A DNA stretch of 64,000 bases. Source: Kitasatospora gansuensis. GTDB taxonomy: Bacteria; Actinomycetota; Actinomycetes; Streptomycetales; Streptomycetaceae. Shown in pieces: positions 35,223-44,602 of the stretch (positions are counted from its first letter, which is position 1; each line of letters opens with the position of its first letter). Position numbers and translations under genes: made by a program. The notes below the pieces were generated by a model. The model saw nothing but the letters and a program-made list of their open reading frames with translations, was not told the DNA's origin and ran no database searches. Where the stretch lies: contig NZ_JACHJR010000001.1 in the NCBI RefSeq assembly GCF_014203705.1, positions 8,060,001-8,124,000 on the forward strand. The letters are read 5' to 3'.

Positions 35223-36722
35223 TCAGCCGGCTGCGGCCGGGGTCGGGGAGACGGGGGCCGGGGAGGTGGCCGAGGCCGGGCAGACCGGGGCCTGCGGGTC
35301 GTCCCGGGTACGGACGGCCGGGAGCCAGGCGTAGTGCTCGGGGATCGAGTCGAGCCAGACCCGGTACCAGCGGGGGGTGCCGATGCCGTTCTCGTCCTCG
35401 ACCCGGTCGCCGTCGTTGATCACGCAGTCGGTGAGCAGGACGTCGTCGTGCCAGACCCGGTGCGAGACCACGTTGCCGGCGGCGTACTTGCGGTGCGGGT
35501 CGCGGGCCAGCCCGAGACTGCAGGCGGGCACCCGTTCGGTCAGGTCCTTGCAGTTGCCGTCCATGTTGTAGACCCGGATCGGCTTGGTGGCGGCCACGGT
35601 CGGCCCGGTCCCGGCGTCGCCGGATGGCCAGGCGATCCAGGCCGCGGTGACGGCGCCCGCGAGGAGTACGGCGCCGAGGACCGTCCACGGCCCCCGGCGC
35701 AGCACCCGGCGGGGGGCCGGGGCGGTCTCGGCCGCCGCGGCGCGGATCCGGGGGAGCAGGGTGTCCATGGTGTGCCGGGCCCGCTCGGCCGGGTCGGCGG
35801 CCAGGCAGTCGATCAGCACGGCGTGCCAGGCGGGCGGGAGTTCGGCGGCCAGCCGGAGCCGGCCGCGCCCGGTGCCGTACTCGTGCACGGCGGCAGCCCG
35901 GGCGGCCGGGGTGCCGCCGCCGAACGGCAGGGCGCCACCGGTGAGGAGCTGGTGGGCGGTGATCCCGAAGGCCCAGATGTCGGTGCCGGGGCGGGTCATG
36001 ACGCCCCGTTCGCTGAGCTGCTCGGTCCGGCGCTCCGGGGGGAGGTAGTCGGGGGAGCCGAGCGGCGGCGCGTAACCGTGGGTGCCCTCGATCCGGGCGG
36101 CGAGCCCGAAGTCGGCGAGCCGGGCGGTGCCGTCGGCCATCAGCAGGATGTTCGCGGGTTTGAGGTCGCCGTGGACCCAGCCGGAGGCGTGCAGGTGGGC
36201 GAGCGCCTCGGCGATCTGGATCAGCAGCGGGCCGGCCTCCGGCAGCCCGGGCTCCGGGTCCTCGCCGTCCTGGCTCAGTACGTCGTCCGGTACGCCGTCC
36301 CGGCCCGGCTGGTCGCTCCGGCCGAGCGCGTCGAGCAGGCTGCGCTCGGCGAGCTCCATGATCAGCGCGATCGCGCCGTCCAGCGACGGGGTGTCCGGGT
36401 CGGAGACGATCTCGGTGCCCAGCACCCGGATCAGGTGCGGATGGTCGGTGGCCCGGCTGAACGCGACCTCGCGGTCGGCGGTCTCGGCCAGTGCCCTGGC
36501 CTGGCGCGGGGCGAGCCCGGTGGTGGAGAGGAACTTGACGGCGGCCTCGGCCGGTTCGCCGTCGGGGACGGGGCCGACCCGCCGGGCCAGGTGGACGCTG
36601 CCCCAGCCGCCCGCGCCGAGGAAGCCGGTGACCTCCCAGTCACCGACCCGGTAGCCGGGCGGGACGGCCACCGCGCCGTCGGGCAGCGGCCGGCCGGCAG
36701 CGGGTACGGGACAGTCGTTCAT
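35223..36722 (-). CDS. Membrane Ser/Thr protein kinase (PknB type)
   Basis: 499 residues. Glycine loop GAGGWGSV (36-43), Lys63 in AVKFL, catalytic loop HGDLKPAN (184-191; the Arg of HRD is Gly, as in RD-negative kinases), DFG (204-206). A membrane helix at about 346-372 (WTVLGAVLLAGAVTAAWIAW) is followed by an external domain of about 125 residues with three or more cysteines. Its ATG overlaps the stop of the FHA gene (ATGA), so both are one transcription unit: FHA domains bind phospho-Thr, making that protein a likely substrate or partner. Confidence 0.9.
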   Translation of the reverse strand: MNDCPVPAAGRPLPDGAVAVPPGYRVGDWEVTGFLGAGGWGSVHLARRVGPVPDGEPAEAAVKFLSTTGLAPRQARALAETADREVAFSRATDHPHLIRVLGTEIVSDPDTPSLDGAIALIMELAERSLLDALGRSDQPGRDGVPDDVLSQDGEDPEPGLPEAGPLLIQIAEALAHLHASGWVHGDLKPANILLMADGTARLADFGLAARIEGTHGYAPPLGSPDYLPPERRTEQLSERGVMTRPGTDIWAFGITAHQLLTGGALPFGGGTPAARAAAVHEYGTGRGRLRLAAELPPAWHAVLIDCLAADPAERARHTMDTLLPRIRAAAAETAPAPRRVLRRGPWTVLGAVLLAGAVTAAWIAWPSGDAGTGPTVAATKPIRVYNMDGNCKDLTERVPACSLGLARDPHRKYAAGNVVSHRVWHDDVLLTDCVINDGDRVEDENGIGTPRWYRVWLDSIPEHYAWLPAVRTRDDPQAPVCPASATSPAPVSPTPAAAG

Positions 36723-37474
36723 GAGTTCTCCAGGCGGGTCGCCGGACGGGCGGGGAGCAGTGCGAGGTGGTCCTCCCGGACCAGCCCGAACCTGAGCGCG
36801 AGCGAGACGACGGCCTCGCGTTTGCCGTCCATCCGCCGCCCGCCGCTCTCCGGCTGACGGACCCGCAGTTTGTTGCGGGCCAGGTAGTCGATGTGAAAAC
36901 TGACGGTGGGTTCGGAGATCCCCGGGCAGGTGTCGTGCGTCCGCAGCCGCTCGACCACCTGGCGGGTGGTGGGCACCGCCGAGGCCGACATGTCACGCAG
37001 CCGGGGTTCGCAGAGGGCCACCAGCACGAGGAAGTAGGTGGCCGACTCGTCCAGCGGGAAGGCCATCAGGGTGGCTGGACCGGCGGACTGCGGGAGCGGG
37101 GGCGCGTCGTAGTAGGTGTGCGCCGGTGCGTACACCTGGAAGCTCTGCGTGGCGCCCTGGGTGGGCAGCACCACCCGGGCGAACTCGAACGGCACGGGTG
37201 CGCCGATCCGGCGGGGCGCGATCCGGATGTACTCGCCGGCGCCCTCCGGGTTCTCCACCACGTAGCTGAGCGAGGTGCTGAAGTTGCTCAGCTGCCAGTG
37301 GTCCTCCGAGGCCCGGATCTCACCGGCCAGCCGGGGCACGGCCGGGTCGGGCAGCGTGATCTCGACCGGACGGTCCGCGCTGCCCCGGCCGAACCGGGCC
37401 ACGTCGCCCGGGCCGAGCTCAAGGCTGACGGCGGTGCCGTCGGCCGCGGCCACGTGCACCAGGACGCTCCCCAT
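36719..37474 (-). CDS. FHA and winged-helix protein coupled to the kinase
   Basis: 251 residues from the ATG at 37474 (GGAGAGG upstream; an earlier ATG at 37495 adds seven residues). Residues about 10-95 fit an FHA fold (VARFGRGSADRPVEITLPD, then IRASEDHWQLSNFS). After a loose middle, FPLDESATYFLVLVALCEP to FHIDYLARNKLRV is a winged-helix domain. FHA joined to a DNA-binding domain and encoded with a Ser/Thr kinase suggests phosphorylation-controlled transcription, with the kinase sensing an external signal. Targets are unknown. Confidence 0.8.
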   Translation of the reverse strand: MGSVLVHVAAADGTAVSLELGPGDVARFGRGSADRPVEITLPDPAVPRLAGEIRASEDHWQLSNFSTSLSYVVENPEGAGEYIRIAPRRIGAPVPFEFARVVLPTQGATQSFQVYAPAHTYYDAPPLPQSAGPATLMAFPLDESATYFLVLVALCEPRLRDMSASAVPTTRQVVERLRTHDTCPGISEPTVSFHIDYLARNKLRVRQPESGGRRMDGKREAVVSLALRFGLVREDHLALLPARPATRLENS

Positions 37475-37623
37475 CCCCCCACCTCTCCCGCCCACGGGTA
37501 CGCGTGTCGGCCCATCAGCCGGGCGAAGACCTGTCAGGGCGCAATCAGAATCGACGCTGTGTCGAAATTAATCAACATGATGCACACCACAGGTTTGGCG
37601 GCGTCCCGTCAGGGTCCTCGCTG

Positions 37624-38244
37624 TCAGGCGGGCGTGGCGGCGTAGACGGCCCGTTGGACGACCGTCTCCAGCAGTTCGACCACCGCGGCCTCCGCCTCGT
37701 CCCCCGGCGCGCCGAGCGGTGAGGTGGCCAGCACCGCGAAGGTCAGCTGGTTCAGCGCCCGGGCCAGGGTCTCGGCCGGCGGCGGACCGGCCGGAGCCCT
37801 CCCGGCCGCCCGCTCACGGCGGATCAGGGCGGCGGTGAGGTCGATGCAGTCGCCGAGCATCCGGGCCCGGAGCGGGGCGAGCACCGGGTCCGGCGCGGGG
37901 TCCAGCAGGACCTGCCGGAGCAGGTCGCGGTGCTCGCGCCAGACGCCGACGCTCCTGCGCAGCGCGGCCCGCAGCGGTTCGGGGCCGGGACCGCCGCCCT
38001 CGCTCCAGGACACCAGCGCCTGGCTCAGCTCGGCGGCGACCGGCGCCAGCAGCCGGGCCACCACCTCGGACTTGGAGCCGAAGTAGAAGTAGAAGGACGA
38101 GCGGGAGATCCCGGCCGCCGCCGCGAGACTGTCGATGCTGATCTGGGCGATCGGCTGTTCGGCGACCATGGCGGCGGCCACCCGCAGGATGGTCTGCTCC
38201 CTCAGGTCACCCTTGCTCGGCCCGCGCCTGCGCCCACCAGTCAT
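37624..38244 (-). CDS. TetR/AcrR-family transcriptional regulator
   Basis: 206 residues. The N-terminal helix-turn-helix is LAAAAGISRSSFYFYFGSKSEV, preceded by an Arg/Lys-rich arm; the C-terminal helical domain resembles the EthR-like ligand-binding type (TetR_C). The start ATG at 38244 has the basic leader MTGGRRRGPSKGD. Its target is not adjacent: the genes on both sides are unrelated, so it probably acts elsewhere or on its own promoter. Confidence 0.87.
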   Translation of the reverse strand: MTGGRRRGPSKGDLREQTILRVAAAMVAEQPIAQISIDSLAAAAGISRSSFYFYFGSKSEVVARLLAPVAAELSQALVSWSEGGGPGPEPLRAALRRSVGVWREHRDLLRQVLLDPAPDPVLAPLRARMLGDCIDLTAALIRRERAAGRAPAGPPPAETLARALNQLTFAVLATSPLGAPGDEAEAAVVELLETVVQRAVYAATPA

Positions 38245-38318
38245 CGGCCAATCGTACGAGTGCGTGCCACCGTCCGGAACGGTGCCTTCCGGAGTGGCCC
38301 ACTTCGGCCGGTCAGCAC

Positions 38319-38355
38319 GCCGAGCCCGCCCCCGGAGGACGGGAGCGGGCTCGGC
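38319..38355 (-). terminator. Hairpin after the C39-like gene
   Basis: GCCGAGCCCGC (38319-38329) pairs with GCGGGCTCGGC (38345-38355), with a 15-base loop. It lies just beyond the stop codon of the minus-strand gene at 38382. Confidence 0.7.
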
Positions 38356-38381
38356 GGGACGGTTCGACGGTGGGTCAGGCG

Positions 38382-40169
38382 TCAGGGCCTGGGCTCCAGG
38401 CGGTTGACCGTCAGCGTGTCGCAGTCCGGCACGTTCGGCAGCCAGGCGGGGCCTTCGACGTAGATGTTGGTGATCCAGCCGTTCAGGGCGGGCAGGTAGG
38501 ACCAGGCGTCGTTGGTGGTCCCCTCCGCCGACACCGTCTGCGCGTGCGACTGGCAGCCGACGAAGACGGTGCTGCCACCCGCCACGGTCCCGACCACACT
38601 GCTCGAAGTCGACGGCTGCGAACGGACGTTGGCGCCGCCGCCCCAGGTCCGCTGGTTACCGCCGCTCGGGCCGCCGAGGGAGCCGGCGCACTCGGGGACC
38701 CCCGGGATCCAGGCCGGTCCCTCGAGGTAGATGTTGGTGATCCAACCGCCCCGGTCGGGCAGGTACGACCAGGCGTCGTTCACGGTGCCCTCGGCCGAGA
38801 CCGACTGCCCGTGCTTCTGGCACTGGACGTTCACACTGCTGCCGCCCGGCAGCGTGCTGAGCACGTTGCTCGCGGTGCTGGGCTGGGACCGGACGTTGGT
38901 CCCGCTGCCCCAGGTGCGGACCGCGCCGCCACCGGTGCCGGTGCCGCCGGCGCACTCGGGTACGCCCGGGATCCAGGCCGGTCCCTCGACGTAGATGTTG
39001 GTGATCCAACCGCCGAGGTCGGGCAGGTAGGACCAGGCGTCATTGGTGGTCCCCTCGGCGGTGACCGCCTGGGCGTGCTTCTGGCACTGGATGTTCAGCG
39101 TGGTCCCGCCGGGCAGCGACTTCAGCACGGCACCCGAGGAGCCGGGCAGGGAACGGACGTTGACGGTGTCCCAGGTCCGGTACAGGGTGCCCGTGGTGCC
39201 GCCCATCCCCGGTGGGCAGAGGGGGATGCCGGGGAGCACGGCCGGCCCGTACAGATAGATGTTGGTGATCCAGCCCCGGTACTCCGGCAGGAAGGACCAG
39301 ACGTCGTTGCTGGTGCCCTCGGCCGAGACCAGCTGCGCGTGGCGCTGGCACTGGACCTTGACGACGGCGTCGTGCTGGAGGGTGTTCAGGACGGTGCCGT
39401 TGGTGCCGGGTGCGGAGCGGACGTTGGCGCTCTGGCCCCACATCAGGAAGCTGCCGCCGGACGGTACGACCGGTCCGGTCTCCGGGCCGAGGCCGGACGC
39501 GGAACCCGGCGCGGGGTGAGCGGCGTAGCCCTTGCCGCGCATCCACACCCCGACGTCGTCGGTGGCGGCGGTCCACTCCTTCTCGGTCTGCGCCCAGTCG
39601 TCGCGCAGGCCGCCGCCGGCGCCCGCGGCGCTGTCGACCACCCGGAGCCGGCGGCCGAAGTCGAAGTACCCGACCACAGTGACGTAGTGGTACACCTCGC
39701 GGTTCGGCCAGTTCGGCGGGTGCGAGCCCGGCAGACCGACCAGGTTCACCACGACCGGGTAGCCGTGGTCGATGTTGTAGACGACGTCGTTGCGCCAGGC
39801 TTGCGACTGGGTGGCCGTCATCGGTGAGTTGACCGTCATGGCGTGGTACCAGTCGGTGTTCCCGTAGGTGTTGAGACCCCACATGATCTGACGGACCGAA
39901 TCGGTGCCGCCGGTGTTGGTGGTCAGGGTCGCGGCGATCTGGTTCTGGCCGGGCGGGACGGCCTTGAGCCGGCGCTGCAGCGCGGTCTGGACCGCGGCCG
40001 GACCGCAGTAGTACGGCTTCTCCTCGCCGAACCAGTCGCCCGCGATGTAAGCGCTGGCGTTGCCGCTGTCCTCGGCCGCGGCACGGGTGGCAGGCACGGC
40101 CGCGAACAGGGCGGCGAGCAGGAGGATGAGTACCAGGTAGGGGTCTCTGGTGAGGGCAGGTCGGTGCAT
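38382..40169 (-). CDS. Secreted C39-like protein with four SH3-like repeats
   Basis: About 595 residues from the ATG at 40169 (CCGGAG upstream; ATGs at 40193 and 40202 are alternatives). A signal peptide is followed by a papain-like C39 peptidase domain with Cys in KPYYCGPAAVQTAL, His in EVYHYVTVVGYF and an Asp in VVDSA. Then four repeats of about 88 residues, each ending in the pattern GWITNIYxEGPAWxPGVPxC and starting with NVRSxP, read as bacterial SH3 domains that bind cell wall. So it is an exported, wall-associated cysteine-protease-like enzyme; its substrate is unknown. A separate gene group to the right encodes an ABC exporter. Confidence 0.8.
   Translation of the reverse strand: MHRPALTRDPYLVLILLLAALFAAVPATRAAAEDSGNASAYIAGDWFGEEKPYYCGPAAVQTALQRRLKAVPPGQNQIAATLTTNTGGTDSVRQIMWGLNTYGNTDWYHAMTVNSPMTATQSQAWRNDVVYNIDHGYPVVVNLVGLPGSHPPNWPNREVYHYVTVVGYFDFGRRLRVVDSAAGAGGGLRDDWAQTEKEWTAATDDVGVWMRGKGYAAHPAPGSASGLGPETGPVVPSGGSFLMWGQSANVRSAPGTNGTVLNTLQHDAVVKVQCQRHAQLVSAEGTSNDVWSFLPEYRGWITNIYLYGPAVLPGIPLCPPGMGGTTGTLYRTWDTVNVRSLPGSSGAVLKSLPGGTTLNIQCQKHAQAVTAEGTTNDAWSYLPDLGGWITNIYVEGPAWIPGVPECAGGTGTGGGAVRTWGSGTNVRSQPSTASNVLSTLPGGSSVNVQCQKHGQSVSAEGTVNDAWSYLPDRGGWITNIYLEGPAWIPGVPECAGSLGGPSGGNQRTWGGGANVRSQPSTSSSVVGTVAGGSTVFVGCQSHAQTVSAEGTTNDAWSYLPALNGWITNIYVEGPAWLPNVPDCDTLTVNRLEPRP
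38400..39450 (-). repeat. Four in-frame ~265-bp tandem repeats (SH3-like)
   Basis: The segment encoding GWITNIY recurs at 38466, 38733, 38997 and 39261, i.e. periods of 267, 264 and 264 bp. The DNA around these points (GTTGGTGATCCA) is nearly identical, showing recent tandem duplication. Confidence 0.85.
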
Positions 40170-40315
40170 GGACGGTCTCCGGGGGGTTGTCATCGGAGAC
40201 ATGTCTACGGGCGGCGGGGCGGCTCGGGAAGCTACGACCTTGTAGGGCCGACCTGGTCAGGGGCCTCGGGATGACCGTGATCTGGCGGCGGTCCGGGGAG
40301 CGGGAGCGGCCGGGC

Positions 40316-41533
40316 TCACCACTCCTTGATGGCGTCGCCCGGGGCCAGGCGGGCGGCGCGGTGGGCCGGGTGCCAGGCGCCGAGCAGGGTGATGGCCAGG
40401 AGGAGTGCGGTGAGGGCGGCGAGCAGGCCGGTGGTGGGGAGGGGGAGGTGGTGGGGCAGGTAGGGCGCGAGTGAGGGGTCGTGGCGGAGGGCGGTGGCGG
40501 CGGCGGTCGCCCCGGTGAGGCCGAGGGTGATGCCGGCGGCGGCCGAGAGGGCGGTGACCAGGGCGGTCTCGGCCAGGAGCATGGTCAGGACGTGCCGGGT
40601 GCCGAAGCCGACCGCCTTGAGGATGCCGACCTCGCGGGTCCGCTGCCGGGCCAGCGCGCCGGTCAGGACGACCGTGCCGAGCAGGGCGAGGACGGCCAGG
40701 ACGGCCAGCAGGGCGCGCCCGGCCAGCCGGATCAGGTCGAGGGCGGCGGGCAGTTCGGTGAGTTCCTGCTGGGTGGAGACGGCGGCGTAGCCGGCGGTCT
40801 GGACGGCGTGCAGCAGGGCCGGGACGTCCTGGGCGGTGCGGGCGACGACCGTGATCCGGCCGTAGCCGACGGTGTCGAGGTAGTCGGTCTCGGGGACCCC
40901 GGCCCTGGCGGCGGCCCAGCGCAGCACGGTGGAGTCGTTCGTGTAGGCGGCGTCGGGGCCGTCGAGCTGCCACCCGGGGTCGAACAGGCCGACGACGGTG
41001 ACGGTCGCGCTGTCGCCGGTGCCTTCCCCGTCGCCGGTCTGGCGGGTGGTGGTGACGGTGAGGGTCCGGCCGAGCAGGGGAGAGAGGTCGCTGCCCTGGC
41101 TGCGCCGGGGCAGGACGATCTCGCCGTCGGCGAGCGGGAACAGCGCGGCGCGGGTCGAGGCCAGCACCGGCGGCGGCTGGGAGGCGCGGGCGGTGGTGGC
41201 GTACAGCAGGACCCCGGCGACGGTGTCGTCCTTGTAGCCGAAGGAGACCTGGGCGCGCGGCTCGACGGATTCGGCGGCGGGCAGGGCGGCGAGCGTCCGT
41301 ACGGTGGCGGCGCTCAGGGGCTTGGCGTCGGCGCGGTCAGGCAGCCGGTCGACGACCACGCTGCGGTTGGCGGTGGCCTCGCGGACCCGGTCGCGGGCGG
41401 TGGTCTCGGCCTGGTGGGTGATGCCGAAGGCGGTGACGCACAGGGCGGTGGTGACGGTGAGCAGCAGGGCGAGGCCGAGGAAGCGCCGCCACAGGGCGAG
41501 CACGTTGGCGGCGGCGAGGGCGAGGACGTTCAC
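40316..41533 (-). CDS. ABC transporter permease (FtsX/MacB type)
   Basis: 405 residues. An N-terminal helix (FLGLALLLTVTTALCVTAFGI), a large external domain (about 45-270) and three C-terminal helices (ALLAVLAVLALLGTVVLTGAL; LLAETALVTALSAAAGITLGL; TTGLLAALTALLLAITLLG) form the MacB/FtsX topology. Such permeases move lipoproteins, peptides or antibiotics out, or transmit force without transport. Its GTG overlaps the stop of the ATPase gene (GTGA), so both make one transporter, preceded by a lipoprotein gene. Confidence 0.87.
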   Translation of the reverse strand: MNVLALAAANVLALWRRFLGLALLLTVTTALCVTAFGITHQAETTARDRVREATANRSVVVDRLPDRADAKPLSAATVRTLAALPAAESVEPRAQVSFGYKDDTVAGVLLYATTARASQPPPVLASTRAALFPLADGEIVLPRRSQGSDLSPLLGRTLTVTTTRQTGDGEGTGDSATVTVVGLFDPGWQLDGPDAAYTNDSTVLRWAAARAGVPETDYLDTVGYGRITVVARTAQDVPALLHAVQTAGYAAVSTQQELTELPAALDLIRLAGRALLAVLAVLALLGTVVLTGALARQRTREVGILKAVGFGTRHVLTMLLAETALVTALSAAAGITLGLTGATAAATALRHDPSLAPYLPHHLPLPTTGLLAALTALLLAITLLGAWHPAHRAARLAPGDAIKEW

Positions 41534-42300
41534 CGGGCGGTCCCCTTCCGGGCGGAGCGGCCGGCCGACTTCGGGGGCCTGGCGGGCTGGGCCCGGCGGG
41601 CGGAGCGGGTCCGGCGCGGCGCGCGGTCGGTCATGGTCAGCACCTCGTCGGCGACGGCGGCCACCGCGGCGCTGTGGGTGACCAGGAGGACGGAGCGGCC
41701 CTCGTCGGCGACCTCGCGCAGCAGGGCGAGCATCCGGCGCTCACTGGCGGTGTCGAGGTTGCCGGTCGGCTCGTCCGCCAGGACGGTGCCGGGGTTGTTG
41801 ATCAGCGCGCGGGCCAGGGCGACCCGCTGCTGCTCACCGGCGGAGAGCTCGCCGGGGCGGTGGCCGGTCCGGTCGGCCAGGCCGACCCGGTCGAGCAGCT
41901 CGACGGCGCGGCGGCGGCCGTCCGCGGGGGCACCCGCCCAGGGCAGGGCGGCATTGCGCAGCGCGGTGTGCTGGGGCAGCAGGTTGAAGGAGTGGAACAC
42001 GAAACCGAGGGCCGAGCGCCGGAGCCCGGTCCGGGCGCGGTCGGAGAGCGACCAGGCGTCCTGGCCGTCGATCCGGACGCTGCCGCGGTCCGGCGGCAGC
42101 AGGAGCCCGGCGATCTGCAGCAGGGTGGTCTTGCCGGAGCCGGAGTGCCCGACCAGGGCGGTGATCCGACCGGGCGTCAGCTCCAGCGTCGCGTCGTCGA
42201 GGACCGGGACGCGCTGCCCGTTGAGGGTGTACGACTTGGAGAGTCCGCGCGCGCTCAGGTGCGCGGTGGGTGCGCTGGGTGCAGTGGGTGCGGTGGTCAT
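41530..42300 (-). CDS. ABC transporter ATP-binding protein (MacB/LolD type)
   Basis: 256 residues. Walker A VGHSGSGKTTL, signature LSAGEQQRVALARAL, Walker B VLADEPTGNLDT and the switch His in LVTHSAAVA. The order LSAGE (instead of LSGGE) is a common variant. The C-terminus ends in an unusual Arg/Ala/Pro-rich tail of about 25 residues (RAPRRTRSARRAQPARP). It powers the adjacent permease (40316-41533). Confidence 0.9.
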   Translation of the reverse strand: MTTAPTAPSAPTAHLSARGLSKSYTLNGQRVPVLDDATLELTPGRITALVGHSGSGKTTLLQIAGLLLPPDRGSVRIDGQDAWSLSDRARTGLRRSALGFVFHSFNLLPQHTALRNAALPWAGAPADGRRRAVELLDRVGLADRTGHRPGELSAGEQQRVALARALINNPGTVLADEPTGNLDTASERRMLALLREVADEGRSVLLVTHSAAVAAVADEVLTMTDRAPRRTRSARRAQPARPPKSAGRSARKGTAR

Positions 42301-42310
42301 TGACGGGTGC

Positions 42311-44038
42311 TCATTTCCTGCCGGTGGCGGGGGTGTCGAAGGGCGGGAGGGGACTGCCCAGCTGGATCCGGAGCTTCCAGGCGGCCCAGGTCGCCTTGAG
42401 GTCGCACCCCGGCTCGGTGGTGTCCGCGCGGTAGAGGTCCGGTAGTTGGGCGCAGCCCCGGTACGCCTCCGCGCCGTGGCCGACGGCCGCCCGGAGCCGG
42501 TCGTCGGTGCTGCCCCCGGCGAGCAGGTAGGCGCGGGCCACGGTGGCGTACCCGCCGACGGAGGTGAACCGTTCGGGGGCGGTCGCCCAGGGCTGTAGTG
42601 CCGCGGCGGTGACCCAGGCCGCGGCGGGGGAGTGGCGGGTGTCGGTGGTCGCGTCGTGGATGTCGGCGAGCGTGGTCACCAACGTGGCGGCGGCCGTGGC
42701 CCGTTCCGGGGTGTCCAGCGCCCACGGGGTGACGGCCGGGTCCGCGGGCACGGCGTCGAGTTCGGCGCAGGCCAGGGCCGCGCGGGACCACGGTTCGGCG
42801 GTCTCGGGGGTGACCTCGCCGGGCACGGCCCGGCCGTCGCCGCACAGCGCGCGGGTGGCGGCCGTCGCCTGGTCCGGGCCCGCGAACTTGAGGGCGGCCG
42901 CGACGGAGAGCCGGACGGCGGGCGAGGCCATCTTCTGCGGGTCGGCCGCCACCTCACGCAGCGCCTTGGCCTGGGCGGCGTCCTCGGTGGGCTCACCGGC
43001 CAGCGCCCGCAGCCGCAGCCCCCACAGCGCCGCCTCGGGGCTGCCGGTGTACGCGCTCGGGTCGCGCACCGTCCCGTCGGGCAGGGTGTCGCGGTCCAGC
43101 CGCGCCGCGACCGCCCCGAGTGCGGCCGGAGTGGCGCCCGCAGCCCGTGCGACGGCGGTGGCGAGGTAGAGGTCGCGGTAGCCGAGCGAGTCGGCGTTGC
43201 GCCGCAGCACCTCGGCCCACACCCCGGCGTCGAGGCCGGACGGGCGGCCGGTGGCTTCGGCCAGCCGGGTGCCGGCATAGCTGTCCAGCAGCACCTGGTA
43301 GCGCTGACCCTCCGCCACGGTGGTGGGATCGGTGGCCGGGGCGGGCCGGACGGCGGTGAGCGGCGGCGGGAGCCGTTCGCCGAACAGGCGCAGGGCGTGC
43401 GCCAGTTCGGCGGCTTCGGCCGGGGAGGGGGCGGCGCGGGCGGCGTCCAGCAGCCAGGGCAGGGTGGCGGTCCGGTCGGCGGCGGTGAGCCCGTCGGCGG
43501 CCCGGATCGCGTCCAGGGCCGCGGCGGTGGCGGCGGCCCGGCGCAGGGTGTCCTGCCCGGTTGGGGACAATTCCTGCTCCGGGCCCGGGTCCTCGGCCGG
43601 CTCCGGCTCCGGGTCGGCGAACCAGCCGCCGGGGGTGCGCAGGGCCCGCAGTTCGACCGCGTCCTGCGGGGTGAGCAGACCGCCGGCCCCGGCGGTGGCC
43701 AGTGGGGCCAGCCAGGAGCGGCCCCACAGCGGGGAGACGGCCAGCGCGTCCGAGCGGAGGAACGCGGCGGACTTCTCACTGAGCGTCAGACTGGTTTTGC
43801 CGCCGAGCAGTTGGCGGATCCTGACGGCGTACGAGTTGTCCTCCGCGCCGCTCGGCTCGTCGCGCAGGAACGGCGGGTAGTACAGGCCGTTGGCGGAGCT
43901 GGTCAGCCGGGCCAGCTCCCGGGTGACCGGCCCCTGGCCGGCGGACGGGTCGGACGTACCGCAGCCGGCGGCGAGCAGGCAGCCCGCGAGGGCGAGCAGC
44001 GGCCCGCGCCACCTGCGGGTGAGGGGGTGTCTGGTCAT
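42311..44038 (-). CDS. Lipoprotein of unknown function, upstream of the ABC pair
   Basis: 575 residues from the ATG at 44038. A lipoprotein signal peptide with lipobox LLAAGC places Cys at about residue 26. The rest is a long helical, alanine-rich protein with repeated short helices, without cofactor motifs, and looks like alpha-toroid/helical-repeat folds; I recognise no family. It ends 10 bp before the ABC ATPase gene, so it is part of the same operon, as a substrate-binding or accessory lipoprotein on the outer face of the membrane. Confidence 0.72.
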   Translation of the reverse strand: MTRHPLTRRWRGPLLALAGCLLAAGCGTSDPSAGQGPVTRELARLTSSANGLYYPPFLRDEPSGAEDNSYAVRIRQLLGGKTSLTLSEKSAAFLRSDALAVSPLWGRSWLAPLATAGAGGLLTPQDAVELRALRTPGGWFADPEPEPAEDPGPEQELSPTGQDTLRRAAATAAALDAIRAADGLTAADRTATLPWLLDAARAAPSPAEAAELAHALRLFGERLPPPLTAVRPAPATDPTTVAEGQRYQVLLDSYAGTRLAEATGRPSGLDAGVWAEVLRRNADSLGYRDLYLATAVARAAGATPAALGAVAARLDRDTLPDGTVRDPSAYTGSPEAALWGLRLRALAGEPTEDAAQAKALREVAADPQKMASPAVRLSVAAALKFAGPDQATAATRALCGDGRAVPGEVTPETAEPWSRAALACAELDAVPADPAVTPWALDTPERATAAATLVTTLADIHDATTDTRHSPAAAWVTAAALQPWATAPERFTSVGGYATVARAYLLAGGSTDDRLRAAVGHGAEAYRGCAQLPDLYRADTTEPGCDLKATWAAWKLRIQLGSPLPPFDTPATGRK

Positions 44039-44110
44039 GGCAGTGCCCAACTCCAGGGACGGGGACAGAGAAAGGGCCGGGGGCGGACGCCGCCCCCGGC
44101 CGGGGCACTG

Positions 44111-44602
44111 CTAGAAGGCGCCAGCGTAGACGCACTTCTCCGAGACGTTGATCGAGGAGGTCACCTGGCCGGAGCCGCAGCTGCGCACGGAGACGTACGA
44201 GGTGATCCCGCCCGGGTGCATCGAGCCACTGGTGTCGGAGATCCAGGTGTTGGTGTTGCGCCAGCGGACCTCGCCGAGCGAGCGGCTCTTCATGGTCAGG
44301 GTCGCGCTGGGGGCCTTGGAGATCTTGATGCTGGCGCGGATGCCGTGCGCCTCGAGCTCGGCGCGGTTCTGGATCGACTTGGCGCGGGCCGGGCTGTTGC
44401 CGAGCAGCTTCGTCGAGGCGGACCAGCTGCAGTCGCTCTGGTAGACGCCGCAGTGCCAGGCGTTCACCTGCCACCGGTCGCCGCCGGGCAGGTTCCAGGT
44501 CCCCGAGCCGGTGGTGGCACTGGCCGGGGTGGCCGCGAAGGCCAGGCCGAACAGGGCGACGACCGCGGTCAGGAGCTGGGCCGCGCGGATGGTTATACGC
44601 AT
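44111..44602 (-). CDS. Small secreted protein with cysteines
   Basis: 163 residues from the ATG at 44602 with GGAGGA upstream. Signal peptide AAQLLTAVVALFGLAFAATPA; mature protein of about 130 residues with four cysteines, starting TTGSGTWNLPGGDRWQVNAW. It has Trp-rich edges (WRNTNTWISD) and ends CVYAGAF. It could be a small exported bacteriocin-, lectin- or toxin-like domain, but I do not recognise it. It is followed by the lipoprotein gene after 72 bp, in the same orientation as the ABC genes. Confidence 0.65.
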   Translation of the reverse strand: MRITIRAAQLLTAVVALFGLAFAATPASATTGSGTWNLPGGDRWQVNAWHCGVYQSDCSWSASTKLLGNSPARAKSIQNRAELEAHGIRASIKISKAPSATLTMKSRSLGEVRWRNTNTWISDTSGSMHPGGITSYVSVRSCGSGQVTSSINVSEKCVYAGAF

